A stretch of DNA of 57,343 bases from Metabacillus malikii. GTDB taxonomy: Bacteria; Bacillota; Bacilli; Bacillales; Bacillaceae. The stretch covers positions 1-57,343 of the forward strand of contig NZ_JAUSUD010000027.1 in the NCBI RefSeq assembly GCF_030813355.1, read 5' to 3'. The notes under the pieces are model-generated. The model did not search any database, was not told the DNA's origin, and worked only from the letters and a program-made list of their open reading frames with translations. This document shows positions 9,197 to 18,675 of this stretch, in pieces. Each line of letters begins with the position of its first letter. Within the stretch, counting starts at the first letter, position 1. Position numbers and translations under genes: made by a program.

Positions 9197-9727
9197 ATGG
9201 GTGTTATAGGTGTCATTTCGTTATGGTTAATACCAATTATAATCGGTTTCATATTAATCTATGGGACAATTAAAAAGGTTCCAACATATGAAACCTTTGT
9301 TGAAGGTGGTAAAGAGGGGATATCAATTGCATTCTCGATAATTCCGTATTTAGTAGGAATGCTAGTATCTATATCAATATTTCGTGCGTCAGGCGCTTTA
9401 GAATTTTTAATGAATTCAATGCGACCTTTACTAGAAGTATTACATGTGCCTGCTGAAATTGTACCACTTGCATTTATACGGCCGATTTCTGGAACTGCTG
9501 CACTTGGGTTAACTTCAGATATAATTGCTACATACGGACCTGATTCTTTCATCGGGATCCTTGCTGCTACAATGCAAGGTAGTACAGATACAACCCTTTA
9601 TGTATTAACAGTTTATTTTGGAGCGGTAGGCATAAAAAAAATGGGAGATGCCCTAAAAGTTGGTCTATTAGCAGATTTAGTTGGGATTATTGCAGCGATT
9701 ATTATCGTTACCTTGTTATTTGCATAA
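9197..9727 (+). CDS. spmB: Spore maturation protein B
   Basis: This is the partner of SpmA in spore core dehydration, also a Gate-domain membrane protein. The 176 residues include FVEGGKEGISIAF, PYLVGMLVSISIFRASGAL, FIRPISGTAALGLTSDI and the family's MQGSTDTTLYVLTVYFG. It has about five membrane segments. It is the last gene of dacB-spmA-spmB and is followed by a terminator. Confidence 0.95.
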   Translation: MGVIGVISLWLIPIIIGFILIYGTIKKVPTYETFVEGGKEGISIAFSIIPYLVGMLVSISIFRASGALEFLMNSMRPLLEVLHVPAEIVPLAFIRPISGTAALGLTSDIIATYGPDSFIGILAATMQGSTDTTLYVLTVYFGAVGIKKMGDALKVGLLADLVGIIAAIIIVTLLFA

Positions 9728-9780
9728 GAGGTTATCCTAAACGCCTTGTCGAATAGTTGGAAGTTAAAGAGACTGTTTAT

Positions 9781-9822
9781 AAGGACTTACTCTCGCTTGT
9801 TTTTAGAGTATAGTCCTTTTTA
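9781..9822 (+). terminator. Terminator of dacB-spmA-spmB
   Basis: The stem AAGGACTTACTCT pairs with AGAGTATAGTCCTT (one bulge), followed by TTT. Confidence 0.85.
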
Positions 9823-9842
9823 TTTACCCATCAATAAATAAG

Positions 9843-10000
9843 TTAGATTCGTATTAAGGTGCTTTTCGATTCCTAAGCGTAAACGCCTGTTAACGTCTCA
9901 CCCTTCCTCCGCATACCGCAAGAGTCGCGGACTTACGCTCTAACCAACCTATGAATAAAGTTTGCGCAAAAAGCAACTAACTTTTTAGAAAAGAGCTAGT
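9843..10000 (-). repeat. Dispersed intergenic element, decayed copy 2
   Basis: On the minus strand, GTTAGTTGCTTTTTGCGCAAAC, shortened here to its core TTGCTTTTTGCGCAAAC, is followed by GGTTGGTTAGAGCGTAAGTC, CGCGACTCTTGCGG and GAAGGGTGAGACG. These resemble a variant core of the same element. It fills the space between spmB and rluB; the rest to 10227 has no gene. Confidence 0.5.
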
Positions 10001-10227
10001 ATTAAGATTAATAGCAGCTGGCTAAGTTTCTACATGAATTTGTAAGTGATAAAATGACAAAAGAAATGTTCGCCAGAAACTATCAATTAAATTTATGGTA
10101 TGATGGGGAAGCACGTCCACAAAATATATATTAAGAAATGCTTTAGATAGAATGAAATCATTTCTTTTAATAATCACTACTTGTGTATATAGAATGAAAA
10201 CAGTAATATGTTAACGAGGTGAATGGA

Positions 10228-10962
10228 ATGGAACGGTTACAAAAAGTAATTGCTCATGCAGGTATCGCTTCTAGAAGAAAAGCGGAGCAATTAATATTAG
10301 AAGGAAAAGTAAAGGTTAATGGTAAGGTAATAAAGGAATTAGGAACAAAAGTAAGTGAAAATGATAAAGTCGAGGTAGAAGGTGTACCCCTCGAAAGAGA
10401 AGAACCAGTTTATTTATTATTTTATAAACCAGCTGGCGTTATATCTGCCGTAAAAGATGATAAAGGCAGAAAGGTCGTCACAGACTTCTTTCCACATATT
10501 GAACAAAGAATCTATCCAATCGGAAGACTAGATTATGATACATCAGGATTGCTATTATTAACTAACGATGGGGAATTTGCAAATAGTGTAATGCATCCCC
10601 GTTACGAAGTAGATAAAACTTACGTAGCAAAAGTGAAAGGGATCATTACTAAAGAAAAAATGCGCCAGTTAGCAAAAGGTGTCCATTTAGAGGATGGTAA
10701 AACAGCACCAGCACAAGTGAAGATGTTATCGATGGATAAAAAGAAGCAAACATGTATAGTTGAACTTACGATTCATGAAGGTAGAAATCGACAAGTGCGA
10801 CGCATGTTTGATGCAATAGGGTTTCCAGTTCAAAAATTAAAGAGAGAGCGTTATGCTTTCCTAGACTTGAGAGGACTATCAACTGGAGATGCAAGAGAAT
10901 TAACTCCGCATGAAGTGAAACAGCTTCACGCATTGGCTACCCATGGAAAGCAATATAAATAA
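10228..10962 (+). CDS. rluB: 23S rRNA pseudouridine synthase B
   Basis: The enzyme makes a pseudouridine in helix 89 of 23S rRNA near the peptidyl-transferase centre. An S4 RNA-binding domain (about 1-60, MERLQKVIAHAGIASRRKAE) precedes the catalytic domain. The catalytic Asp is in GRLDYDTSGLLLLTNDGE, and the RsuA-type KTYVAKV and HEGRNRQVRRM motifs follow. Length is 244 residues from the ATG at 10228, which is served by GAGGTGA. It lies directly upstream of resA, as in B. subtilis. Confidence 0.94.
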   Translation: MERLQKVIAHAGIASRRKAEQLILEGKVKVNGKVIKELGTKVSENDKVEVEGVPLEREEPVYLLFYKPAGVISAVKDDKGRKVVTDFFPHIEQRIYPIGRLDYDTSGLLLLTNDGEFANSVMHPRYEVDKTYVAKVKGIITKEKMRQLAKGVHLEDGKTAPAQVKMLSMDKKKQTCIVELTIHEGRNRQVRRMFDAIGFPVQKLKRERYAFLDLRGLSTGDARELTPHEVKQLHALATHGKQYK

Positions 10963-10974
10963 CAATTCACATAA

Positions 10975-11018
10975 ACGTCAAAATATACGTCAGTTGATTT
11001 ATTACAAAATGATATAAT
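10975..11018 (+). promoter_or_regulatory. Candidate resA promoter with a direct repeat
   Basis: TATAAT at 11013-11018 is a good -10 without a good -35. Two ACGTCA repeats (10975-10980 and 10987-10992) end where the -35 would be. A weak -35 with direct repeats fits an activated promoter. ResD activates this operon in B. subtilis, but these repeats are not a match I can tie to a known ResD site. Confidence 0.4.
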
Positions 11019-11050
11019 TGTACTGAATGTGTAAAAAGTAGGTGATATGC

Positions 11051-11572
11051 TTGAAAAAGAAACGATTACTTATGCGTTCAATTATTTTAATCATATTAAT
11101 TTGTGCGCTAGGATATACCTTATATTCCAACTTTTTTATAAATAAGGAAAAGGTCAAAATTGGAGATAAAGCACCTGACTTTGTATTAAAAGACCTTGAC
11201 GGTAAGGAGCACCAGTTATCTGATTACCGGGGGAAAGGTGTGTTTTTAAACTTTTGGGGAACATGGTGTGAACCTTGTGAACGTGAAATGCCATATATGC
11301 AAAATCAATATGAATATTACAAGTCACAAGGTGTAGAGGTATTGGCTGTCAACATAGCAGAATCTAATATAGCAGTGGAGAGTTTTAGTAATGCACTAAA
11401 TTTAACATTTCCCATTGTACTAGATAAGGATAGGCAAGTATTACAAGCCTATGGAGTTGACCCTTTACCAACAACGTTTCTTATTAATCCAGAAGGGGAA
11501 GTCGTACATATAACATCAGGTTCATTATCTGAAAGACTTGTAAGGGACTTTATGGAACAGATAAAACCATAA
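11051..11572 (+). CDS. resA: Thiol-disulfide oxidoreductase ResA
   Basis: ResA reduces the haem-binding cysteines of apo-cytochrome c on the outer face of the membrane. An N-terminal anchor (about 10-28) is followed by a thioredoxin-like domain with FWGTWCEPCEREMPYM (active-site CEPC) and the cis-Pro loop PLPTTFLINPEG. The 173-residue form starts at the TTG at 11051, giving MKKKRLLMRSI as in other ResA proteins; the upstream GTG at 11042 lies in the AGGTGA ribosome site. resB follows after 17 bases. Confidence 0.94.
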   Translation: MKKKRLLMRSIILIILICALGYTLYSNFFINKEKVKIGDKAPDFVLKDLDGKEHQLSDYRGKGVFLNFWGTWCEPCEREMPYMQNQYEYYKSQGVEVLAVNIAESNIAVESFSNALNLTFPIVLDKDRQVLQAYGVDPLPTTFLINPEGEVVHITSGSLSERLVRDFMEQIKP

Positions 11573-11589
11573 ATGGGGAGTTTTTTAGC

Positions 11590-13212
11590 ATGAATAAGGT
11601 TAAATGTGAGTGTGGTCATGCAAATCCAGAAGGCACTATTTTGTGTGGGTCATGTGGGAATCCAATAGATGAAAAGGTAACAAAAGAAACAACTAAGTTA
11701 TTGGATATGAAATATGATGGGTCAGCAAGACGTTCTCAAACCTATAAAAAATCAATTGTAGATAAAATTTGGAATTTCTTTTCGTCTGTTAAGGTTGGTA
11801 TATGGTTAATTGTATTGCTACTATTAGCATCAGCAATCGGAACAATATTTCCACAGGAATTTTATATACCCAAAACTGTTACTCCCGCTCAGTTTTACAA
11901 AGAAGAGTATGGGGTATTAGGACAACTATATTATCAGTTAGGTTTTCACAATTTATATGACTCCTGGTGGTATATTATTTTAGTAGCTTTACTTGGTATG
12001 TCACTAGTTATTGCTAGCTTAGATCGGTTCGTACCTTTGTATCGAGCTTTAAAGAAACAAGGTGTTGTAAGGCATGAGTCATTTTTAAAGCGACAAAGAT
12101 TATTTAGCTCAACTGAAACAAACCAATTGAATGTAGAAGAGATAAAGACGAAACTAACTTCTAAGCGTTACCATGTAAGAGAGGAAAATGGTAATATCTT
12201 TGCCGAGAAAGGCAGATTCTCAAGATGGGGTCCTTATGTAAATCATTGCGGATTAATTATCTTTTTAATTGGAGCTATGCTCCGTACAGTTCCAGGGATG
12301 TATGTTGATGAAATGCTTTGGATAAGAGAAGGTGAAACAGCTGTTATTCCAGGAACTGAAGGCAAATATTACTTGAAAAATGAAAAGTTTCTTTTAGAAG
12401 TTTATGAGAAAGACAAAGAAAATGAAGTGTTTGAAAATGCGATTAATGAAGCCGGTGATGGCAGTGTTGCGAAAAACTTTCAATCAAATGTTGTTTTGTA
12501 TGAAAGAGTAGGTAAATTCGTCCATGGTGCAAAGCCGGAACTTAAAGAGTTAAAAAATGAAGAAATTCGGGTGAATGAACCTCTTAAGTTCGATTCATTC
12601 GCTTTATATCAAACTTCCTATAATCAAAATGAATTTAGTAAAATGAAATTTAGTTTAATAGAAAAAGAATCAGAAGAAAGTTTTGGAGAGATAACGATTG
12701 ATTTGCATGACCCTGATAAAGAATATGATTTAGGTAATGGTTATAAAGTAGAGTTAGCAACCTACTTACCAGACTTCTATTATAATGAAGAAGGTATCCC
12801 TGAGACTAAATCGAGATCACCTTACAATCCAGCTTTTGTATTCAAAATAATCACTCCTGAGACTCCTAATGGTGAGAAGAGTTTTGTTGCAATTCAAAAT
12901 ACTATTGAACCAGACGGAGAGAATAAATATAAAATGAAGTTTGCCGGTATAGAAACGGTTAGCTTGTCAGGACTTACGGTTAGAAAAGATTTAACATTAT
13001 GGATACTTGGTTTAGGTGGTGCCATTTTTATGATTGGTCTAATTCAAGGTATGTATTGGAATCACCGTCGTATATGGATAAAACAGCTTGATAGTAAAGT
13101 ATTAATTGCAGGACATACAAATAAGAACTGGTATGGCTTACAAAATGAGTTGAAATTTATTTTACAGGATACATCACTACAACAACCAATTGACCAAAAG
13201 GAAAAAGAGTAA
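11590..13212 (+). CDS. resB: Cytochrome c biogenesis protein ResB
   Basis: ResB works with ResC to move haem and attach it to apo-cytochrome c (system II). The 540-residue protein has an N-terminal zinc-ribbon-like part with CECGHANPEGTILCGSCG (four Cys), three membrane segments near 70-90, 125-145 and 210-232, a large external domain, and a last membrane segment near 470-490. KVGIWLIVLLLLASAIGTIFP and KGRFSRWGPYVNHCGLIIFL are typical. It is the second gene of resABC. A 172-base gap then separates it from resC, unlike the tight spacing seen in many relatives. Confidence 0.95.
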   Translation: MNKVKCECGHANPEGTILCGSCGNPIDEKVTKETTKLLDMKYDGSARRSQTYKKSIVDKIWNFFSSVKVGIWLIVLLLLASAIGTIFPQEFYIPKTVTPAQFYKEEYGVLGQLYYQLGFHNLYDSWWYIILVALLGMSLVIASLDRFVPLYRALKKQGVVRHESFLKRQRLFSSTETNQLNVEEIKTKLTSKRYHVREENGNIFAEKGRFSRWGPYVNHCGLIIFLIGAMLRTVPGMYVDEMLWIREGETAVIPGTEGKYYLKNEKFLLEVYEKDKENEVFENAINEAGDGSVAKNFQSNVVLYERVGKFVHGAKPELKELKNEEIRVNEPLKFDSFALYQTSYNQNEFSKMKFSLIEKESEESFGEITIDLHDPDKEYDLGNGYKVELATYLPDFYYNEEGIPETKSRSPYNPAFVFKIITPETPNGEKSFVAIQNTIEPDGENKYKMKFAGIETVSLSGLTVRKDLTLWILGLGGAIFMIGLIQGMYWNHRRIWIKQLDSKVLIAGHTNKNWYGLQNELKFILQDTSLQQPIDQKEKE

Positions 13213-13384
13213 AAACTCAAATTAATGAACACTAGCTCTCGTTTCTTTTGATTAACGTTTTCATGGACTAGGCTTATGCTTAAGTAGCTGAGACTGTCCG
13301 GGGGATGCAAAAATAACAAGATTTACAGAATGATTTTTATTAAAGCACCATACTGGAGATACGCTATATTAAGGAGGGGGACAT

Positions 13385-14560
13385 GTGGCAGCTATTAGTA
13401 GTACGCTATTAGAAATTGCTTTTATAGTCTATTTAATTGCCATTTTTCTTTTCGGTGGTTCAATACGAGATAAACGGAATAAGCATGATAAACAGAGTAA
13501 GTGGACAATACTTGCTGTCGTAACAACAATAGTTGGTTTTATTATAAATGTAGGATACTTTATAACTAGATGGATTGCGTCAGGACATGCACCTGTTAGT
13601 AACTTGTTTGAATTTGCAACTGCATTCGGAATGATGCTAGTATTAGCTTTCATTATTTTATATTTTATTTATAAAGTAGCTGTGCTAGGTTTATTTACAT
13701 TACCAATTGTTTTATTATTAATTGCTTATGGCAGTATGTTTACAACAGACATTACGCCATTGATTCCATCATTACAAAGTCACTGGTTGTATATTCATGT
13801 AACAACTGCTGCACTAGGACAGGCAGTTTTATCGATTAGTGCAATTGCCGGAATTATTCATCTTGTAAGAGTTGTTGATCAGCAAAAGTCTACTAAGAAG
13901 ACATTTTGGCTTGAAAGCATTATGTATGTACTCGTTGTGACGTTAGGATTTATTTTGACTACAATGACGTTTAAAACAATGGATTATCAAGCTGACTTTA
14001 AGTGGATTAATAAAGAAGGCGAAGAGGCGGTAATGTCATACCAATTGCCTGCATTAGTTGGCCCTAATGAAGGAGAGTTACAGACAGAAGGGCGATTTGA
14101 ACCTTTACTTCAATTACCTGCGATAATTGAGGCTTCAAAACTAAATACAGTCATTTGGTCAGTAATAATCGGTTCAATTCTTTATTTAGTAATACGGTTA
14201 ATTGTAAGAAAGCGATTGGCAGCAGTTTTACAGCCGTTCACGAAAAATGTTAATTTAGATTTAGTAGATGAAATTGGTTATCGCTCTGTAGCGATTGGCT
14301 TCCCTATTTTTACTTTAGGGGCATTGATTTTTGCGATGATATGGGCACAAATTGCTTGGACCAGGTTTTGGGGATGGGACCCTAAAGAGGTCTGGGCACT
14401 AATAACGTGGTTATTTTACGCTGCGTACCTACATTTGCGATTATCAAAAGGATGGCATGGTGAGAAGTCAGCTTGGCTTGCGGTGATTGGCTTTGCAATC
14501 ATTATGTTTAACTTTATTTTTGTAAACCTAGTAATTGCAGGACTTCATTCATACGCATAA
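13385..14560 (+). CDS. resC: Cytochrome c biogenesis protein ResC (CcsA type)
   Basis: ResC is the haem-handling membrane subunit of the cytochrome c synthase. The 391-residue product has about eight membrane segments and the tryptophan-rich haem motif in [17 protein letters not shown], here [14 protein letters not shown]. The GTG at 13385 is preceded by AGGAGGGGG and gives [14 protein letters not shown] different-frame ATG at 13383 leads nowhere. A terminator follows, so resD is transcribed at least partly on its own. Confidence 0.95.
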   Translation: MAAISSTLLEIAFIVYLIAIFLFGGSIRDKRNKHDKQSKWTILAVVTTIVGFIINVGYFITRWIASGHAPVSNLFEFATAFGMMLVLAFIILYFIYKVAVLGLFTLPIVLLLIAYGSMFTTDITPLIPSLQSHWLYIHVTTAALGQAVLSISAIAGIIHLVRVVDQQKSTKKTFWLESIMYVLVVTLGFILTTMTFKTMDYQADFKWINKEGEEAVMSYQLPALVGPNEGELQTEGRFEPLLQLPAIIEASKLNTVIWSVIIGSILYLVIRLIVRKRLAAVLQPFTKNVNLDLVDEIGYRSVAIGFPIFTLGALIFAMIWAQIAWTRFWGWDPKEVWALITWLFYAAYLHLRLSKGWHGEKSAWLAVIGFAIIMFNFIFVNLVIAGLHSYA

Positions 14561-14628
14561 AACAAATTTTTTGAAGAAATTAACATAAAAGTGCAAAAGG
14601 GTAAGATAATAGTTTAAACACTGCTATT

Positions 14629-14665
14629 AAGGCCTTCACTCTCATGCAGTGAAGGCCTTTTAATA
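14629..14665 (+). terminator. Terminator after resC
   Basis: A perfect 12-bp stem, AAGGCCTTCACT / AGTGAAGGCCTT, with a loop of ten bases or fewer, is followed by TTAATATTAT. Confidence 0.85.
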
Positions 14666-14832
14666 TTATACTTCTCGTTTTAGCGCTTGTTAAATTGATG
14701 ATATCAACGCTTAGAATGGTTAGCCTCTAGCTAAAGAGCAATTATAGAAGGATTTACAATTCGCATCGTCCAAGTTGGATACAAGTAAAATGATTTAATG
14801 AAAAAGTAGTAGCGAATAGGGAGGTTTTTTTG

Positions 14833-15552
14833 ATGGAAGAGACAAATGCAAGAATTTTAGTTGTTGATGATGAAGAACGTATTAGACGGTTATTAAGAAT
14901 GTATTTAGAAAGAGAAAATTATGAAATTGTTGAAGCGCAAGATGGAACAGAAGCTTTGGAACTAGGTTTAAATAACGAGTATGACTTGATTATGCTTGAT
15001 ATAATGATGCCTGGTTTAGATGGAATAGAAGTATGTAAAAAGCTTAGAGAAAAAATTGCAACACCAATTATTATGTTAACAGCAAAAGGAGAAGAGGCAA
15101 ATCGTGTGCAAGGCTTCGAAGTTGGTACCGATGATTATATCGTGAAGCCTTTTAGCCCTAGAGAAGTAGTGTTAAGAGTAAAAGCTTTACTTCGTAGATC
15201 ATCACAAACGTCCTATTTAAAAACAGAGACGAAAGCAAATAATGTAATTGTGTTCCCACATCTTTCAATTGACCACGACGCACATCGAGTAACTGCTGAC
15301 GGTTCAGAGGTTAGTTTGACACCAAAAGAATATGAATTATTATATTTTTTAGCGAAAACACCTGATAAGGTTTACGATAGGGAAAAATTATTAAAAGAAG
15401 TTTGGCAATACGAGTTTTTTGGCGATTTACGTACAGTTGATACTCATGTGAAACGATTAAGAGAAAAATTAAGCAAAGTCTCACCAGAGGCTGCAAAAAT
15501 GATTGTCACAGTGTGGGGAGTCGGTTACAAATTTGAGGTTACTAATGCATGA
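14833..15552 (+). CDS. resD: Response regulator ResD
   Basis: ResD is an OmpR-family transcription factor that activates respiration and anaerobic genes under oxygen limitation. The receiver domain (about 1-120) has the acidic pair in VVDDEERI, the phospho-acceptor Asp in [11 protein letters not shown] and the switch Lys in [12 protein letters not shown]. The C-terminal winged helix (about 140-235) has [13 protein letters not shown] and [12 protein letters not shown]. The ATG at 14833 follows GGGAGG. Its stop overlaps the resE start (ATGA). Confidence 0.95.
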   Translation: MEETNARILVVDDEERIRRLLRMYLERENYEIVEAQDGTEALELGLNNEYDLIMLDIMMPGLDGIEVCKKLREKIATPIIMLTAKGEEANRVQGFEVGTDDYIVKPFSPREVVLRVKALLRRSSQTSYLKTETKANNVIVFPHLSIDHDAHRVTADGSEVSLTPKEYELLYFLAKTPDKVYDREKLLKEVWQYEFFGDLRTVDTHVKRLREKLSKVSPEAAKMIVTVWGVGYKFEVTNA

Positions 15553-17345
15553 TATTATTTAGAAGTGTAGTTGGTAAATTATGGGGCACTATTTTACTAC
15601 TAGTATGCTTTGTCCTGTTTATTTTAACAATCTTAATGCTGGAGTTTATTGAAGGGTATCATGTGGATGTTGCTGAAAATGAAATAGACCAACTAGCAAA
15701 AAAGGTATCAGTCATACTAGAAAGTCATGAGGACCAGGAATTAGCTAGGTCCATATCGTGGGAATTAACTGATGAACTTACAGATATATTAATTATAGAG
15801 AATCAACAAAATTACTGGAAATCACCTAATGATTATGAGGAAATAACCCATCTTGAGTTAGCAAATATTAAAAATGACCCAGACTTACAGAACGTTCTTA
15901 TTAATCAAGAATCGATTAGTAAAAGAACAAACTTAAATGACCCTGCTAATCAGTATTCTAACAGTGAAGAAGAAGTATTAGTTGTTGGTGTCCCATATAA
16001 AGTAAATAGCTCTGAATACGGAGCAGTGTTTATATCCCAATCATTAAAAGCAGTTCATGAGACTACGAAAAATACAACCAAATATATTTTCCTAGCAGGT
16101 GGTATCGCGTTTATCTTAACAACTATCTTTGCTTTCTTTTTATCGACAAGAATTACTTATCCACTTCGTAAAATGAGAGAAGTTGCTCAAGATTTAGCTA
16201 GAGGGAAATTTGATACAAGTGTACCGATTTTATCAAATGATGAAATTGGGGAACTAGGAACAACATTTAACCAAATGGGGAAACAACTAAAGTTCCATAT
16301 CAATGCATTAAGTCAGGAAAAGGAGCACTTAACGAATATTCTTAGCAGTATGGCTGACGGTGTTATCACATTAAATATTGATGGAGAAACATTGGTGACG
16401 AATCCCCCTGCAGAGAGATTCCTTGAAGCCTGGTATTTTGAACAAGGTAAACTTGATGTTAAAGAGGAACTGCCACATGAAATTAACGTGTTATTTGAAC
16501 AAGTTGTTAGTGAAAATAAAGAACAATTATTAGAAATTACATTACAAGGTAGAAGTTGGGTTATATTAATGAGCCCACTGTATAACCAATTAGATGTAAG
16601 GGGTGCAGTTGCTGTTCTACGTGACATGACAGAAGAGCGACGTTTAGATAAATTACGGAAAGATTTTATTGCAAATGTTAGTCACGAATTGCGAACACCA
16701 CTTGCAATGCTACAAGGTTATAGCGAGGCAATAGTAGATGATATTGCAAGTTCCGAAGAGGAAAAGAAAGAAATAGCACAAGTTATCCACGATGAATCAT
16801 TAAGAATGGGTAGGCTGGTAAATGATTTATTAGATTTAGCCAGAATGGAAGCAGGCCATATTTCACTAAATCTTGAATCGGTTGAAATAGAGGCCTTTAT
16901 CGATAAAATTGTAAGAAAGTTTCAAGGTCCTGCGAAAGAACAAGAAATTATGTTAAGAGGTAAATTAAATCTTGAAAGATATGAATATGTCATTGACCCT
17001 GATCGAATTGAACAAGTGTTAACAAATTTAATTGACAATGCGATTAGACATACATTAGAAAATGGCAGTGTGGATATAATTGTTTATGATGATAATAAAG
17101 GATTGAACATTCAAATAAAAGATTCAGGTTGTGGAATCCCTGATGAAGATTTACCGTTCGTATTTGAGAGGTTTTATAAAGCTGATAAAGCAAGAACACG
17201 TGGCCGTTCTGGTACTGGTCTAGGTTTAGCTATTGCTAAAAATATAGTTGAAGCTCATCTAGGAAAAATTCAAGTTCATAGTAAATTAGATGAAGGTACG
17301 ACATTTAGTATCTTTATCCCACGAAAAAAGGTGGATATTGAATGA
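15549..17345 (+). CDS. resE: Sensor histidine kinase ResE
   Basis: ResE phosphorylates ResD in response to redox state or oxygen limitation. The 598-residue protein has a membrane segment at about 11-33, an external sensor region, a second segment at about 178-200, HAMP, a PAS domain (about 255-360), the H box in [16 protein letters not shown] (His near 378), the N box [17 protein letters not shown], and the G boxes [18 protein letters not shown] and [11 protein letters not shown]. It overlaps resD by four bases. No clear terminator follows; small hairpins lie at 17362-17391. Confidence 0.95.
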   Translation: MILFRSVVGKLWGTILLLVCFVLFILTILMLEFIEGYHVDVAENEIDQLAKKVSVILESHEDQELARSISWELTDELTDILIIENQQNYWKSPNDYEEITHLELANIKNDPDLQNVLINQESISKRTNLNDPANQYSNSEEEVLVVGVPYKVNSSEYGAVFISQSLKAVHETTKNTTKYIFLAGGIAFILTTIFAFFLSTRITYPLRKMREVAQDLARGKFDTSVPILSNDEIGELGTTFNQMGKQLKFHINALSQEKEHLTNILSSMADGVITLNIDGETLVTNPPAERFLEAWYFEQGKLDVKEELPHEINVLFEQVVSENKEQLLEITLQGRSWVILMSPLYNQLDVRGAVAVLRDMTEERRLDKLRKDFIANVSHELRTPLAMLQGYSEAIVDDIASSEEEKKEIAQVIHDESLRMGRLVNDLLDLARMEAGHISLNLESVEIEAFIDKIVRKFQGPAKEQEIMLRGKLNLERYEYVIDPDRIEQVLTNLIDNAIRHTLENGSVDIIVYDDNKGLNIQIKDSGCGIPDEDLPFVFERFYKADKARTRGRSGTGLGLAIAKNIVEAHLGKIQVHSKLDEGTTFSIFIPRKKVDIE

Positions 17346-17464
17346 TTATGCCGAACAATCTTGTTTCATAAGAAACACTATATAAATAGTGAAAGCTGTA
17401 AGTGAATGGGTTTTTTTGAAAACTACTGCATTAGAGGTTAACTCCTTAGCGTTACCTTTGTAAA

Positions 17465-17505
17465 GAATAAAATGTTTACGATAGAAAACAGGTCTTTTCA
17501 AAAGA
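17465..17505 (-). repeat. End fragment of the dispersed element
   Basis: AATGTTTACGATAGAAAACAGGTCTTTTCAAAAG, here cited by its parts AATGTTTACGA, AAAACAG and CAAAAG, matches the outer end of copy 1 (AATGTTTACGAAAACAG, CTAAAAG) with a three-base insertion. No core is recognisable beside it. Confidence 0.45.
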
Positions 17506-17556
17506 ATGATGAATCAAGAATCTTAACTTATTACTTACAATAAGGAGCGTCTTATA

Positions 17557-18123
17557 TTGAAACTATATACAAAAACTGGAGATAAAGGGCAAACAAGTGT
17601 CATAGGTGGTCGTGTCGATAAAGACAATTTAAGGGTAGAAGCATATGGGACAATTGATGAAGCGAATAGTTTTATCGGTCAAGCACTCACATATTTATCG
17701 GATCCAATGTTCTCTGACATCTATAATGAACTAATTAAAATTCAACATGAATTGTTTGATTGTGGGGGAGACTTAGCTGTCGTGAAGGAAAAATATCCAT
17801 ATAAAGCGAAGATGGATATGATTGATTTTTTAGAGGAGCGAATTGATTATTACGTATCTGAAGCACCTGAGCTTGAACGCTTTATCTTGCCGGGAGGAAG
17901 TCCTGCGGCGGCAGTTATTCATATTGCAAGAACTGTTACGAGGAGAGCGGAGCGTAACGTTGTAACACTAATGAAGAATGATCCATGTTGCAATGAAGTC
18001 GTGTTGAAATATTTAAATCGTTTATCAGATTATTTATTTGCGATTGCAAGAGTAATCAACTTCAGATTAGGTTTAAACGATATAGAATATGAAAGAAGTG
18101 CACTTGTTTTTAAAACGAAGTAG
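17557..18123 (+). CDS. Cob(I)alamin adenosyltransferase, PduO type
   Basis: The enzyme transfers the adenosyl group of ATP to cob(I)alamin or its precursor to make coenzyme B12. The 188-residue all-helical protein starts MKLYTKTGDKGQTSVIGG (ATP-binding), then has RVEAYGTIDEANSFIGQA, FILPGGSPAAAVIHIARTVTRRAER and LNRLSDYLFAIAR. AAGGAGCG precedes the TTG start. It stands between resE and sigX, where B. subtilis has nothing comparable; B. subtilis YvqK is the likely counterpart elsewhere. It implies use of adenosylcobalamin by this organism. Confidence 0.92.
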   Translation: MKLYTKTGDKGQTSVIGGRVDKDNLRVEAYGTIDEANSFIGQALTYLSDPMFSDIYNELIKIQHELFDCGGDLAVVKEKYPYKAKMDMIDFLEERIDYYVSEAPELERFILPGGSPAAAVIHIARTVTRRAERNVVTLMKNDPCCNEVVLKYLNRLSDYLFAIARVINFRLGLNDIEYERSALVFKTK

Positions 18124-18149
18124 CCAGAATAATGAATATAAATAAACAG

Positions 18150-18190
18150 AAGCCTTACCAACTAGTCACATCTTGGTAGGCTTTATTTGT
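18150..18190 (+). terminator. Terminator of the cobalamin adenosyltransferase gene
   Basis: The stem AAGCCTTACCAA (18150-18161) pairs with TTGGTAGGCTTT (18173-18184), and a T-rich tract follows. Confidence 0.85.
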
Positions 18191-18625
18191 TTCAATAAAT
18201 AGAAGTATTGGAACTAGAGTGTATTTGTGCAATTCTAAATTAGATGGCCACATCAACATATTCATAAAATCTTCCTTTTATCTCTGAGTTTTATAGAAAT
18301 AATATTATAGAATCTAAAAATAAGGAATATCTATTTTCTAACTCAATGTTGCTTTATACTAAGTAGTTGTAAGTAGTGGAATCTCCACGGATTTAACTAC
18401 TTACCTGAATCACTTAAATAACCGTATTAATAATTGTGCCTAGTTTAAGATAATTTAACTTAGTCGGTATGTGCTTAATGTTGCATTTGAATTATCTACT
18501 ATATAATAAAGAAATGACAATATTTGAAAAATATCTTCATAGTTAAGTAGAAAATATGCTAAAGTAGAGAAGATAAGTTTCAAATGTTACATTAATATTT
18601 CATTTATATTTCTTTATATAAGCAT
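18191..18625. other. Gene-free region upstream of sigX
   Basis: AT-rich, with no coding frame that has a ribosome site. The one structure is an interrupted palindrome at 18360-18403: outer arms TAAGTAGTT / AACTACTTA and inner arms GTGGA / TCCAC with an ATC loop. It lacks a T run, so it is not an ordinary terminator. Confidence 0.45.
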
Positions 18626-18651
18626 TGCAACTTTTTTTTTTACATAACGAC
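18626..18651 (+). promoter_or_regulatory. ECF-type autoregulatory promoter of sigX
   Basis: TGCAAC (18626-18631), a 16-base spacer and CGAC (18648-18651) fit the sigma-X pattern TGTAAC ... CGAC. Ten consecutive T (18632-18641) lie in the spacer. sigX is self-activated in B. subtilis. The untranslated leader would be only about 20 bases. Confidence 0.7.
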
Positions 18652-18675
18652 TAATTGAGAAATGGAGGGGCATTC

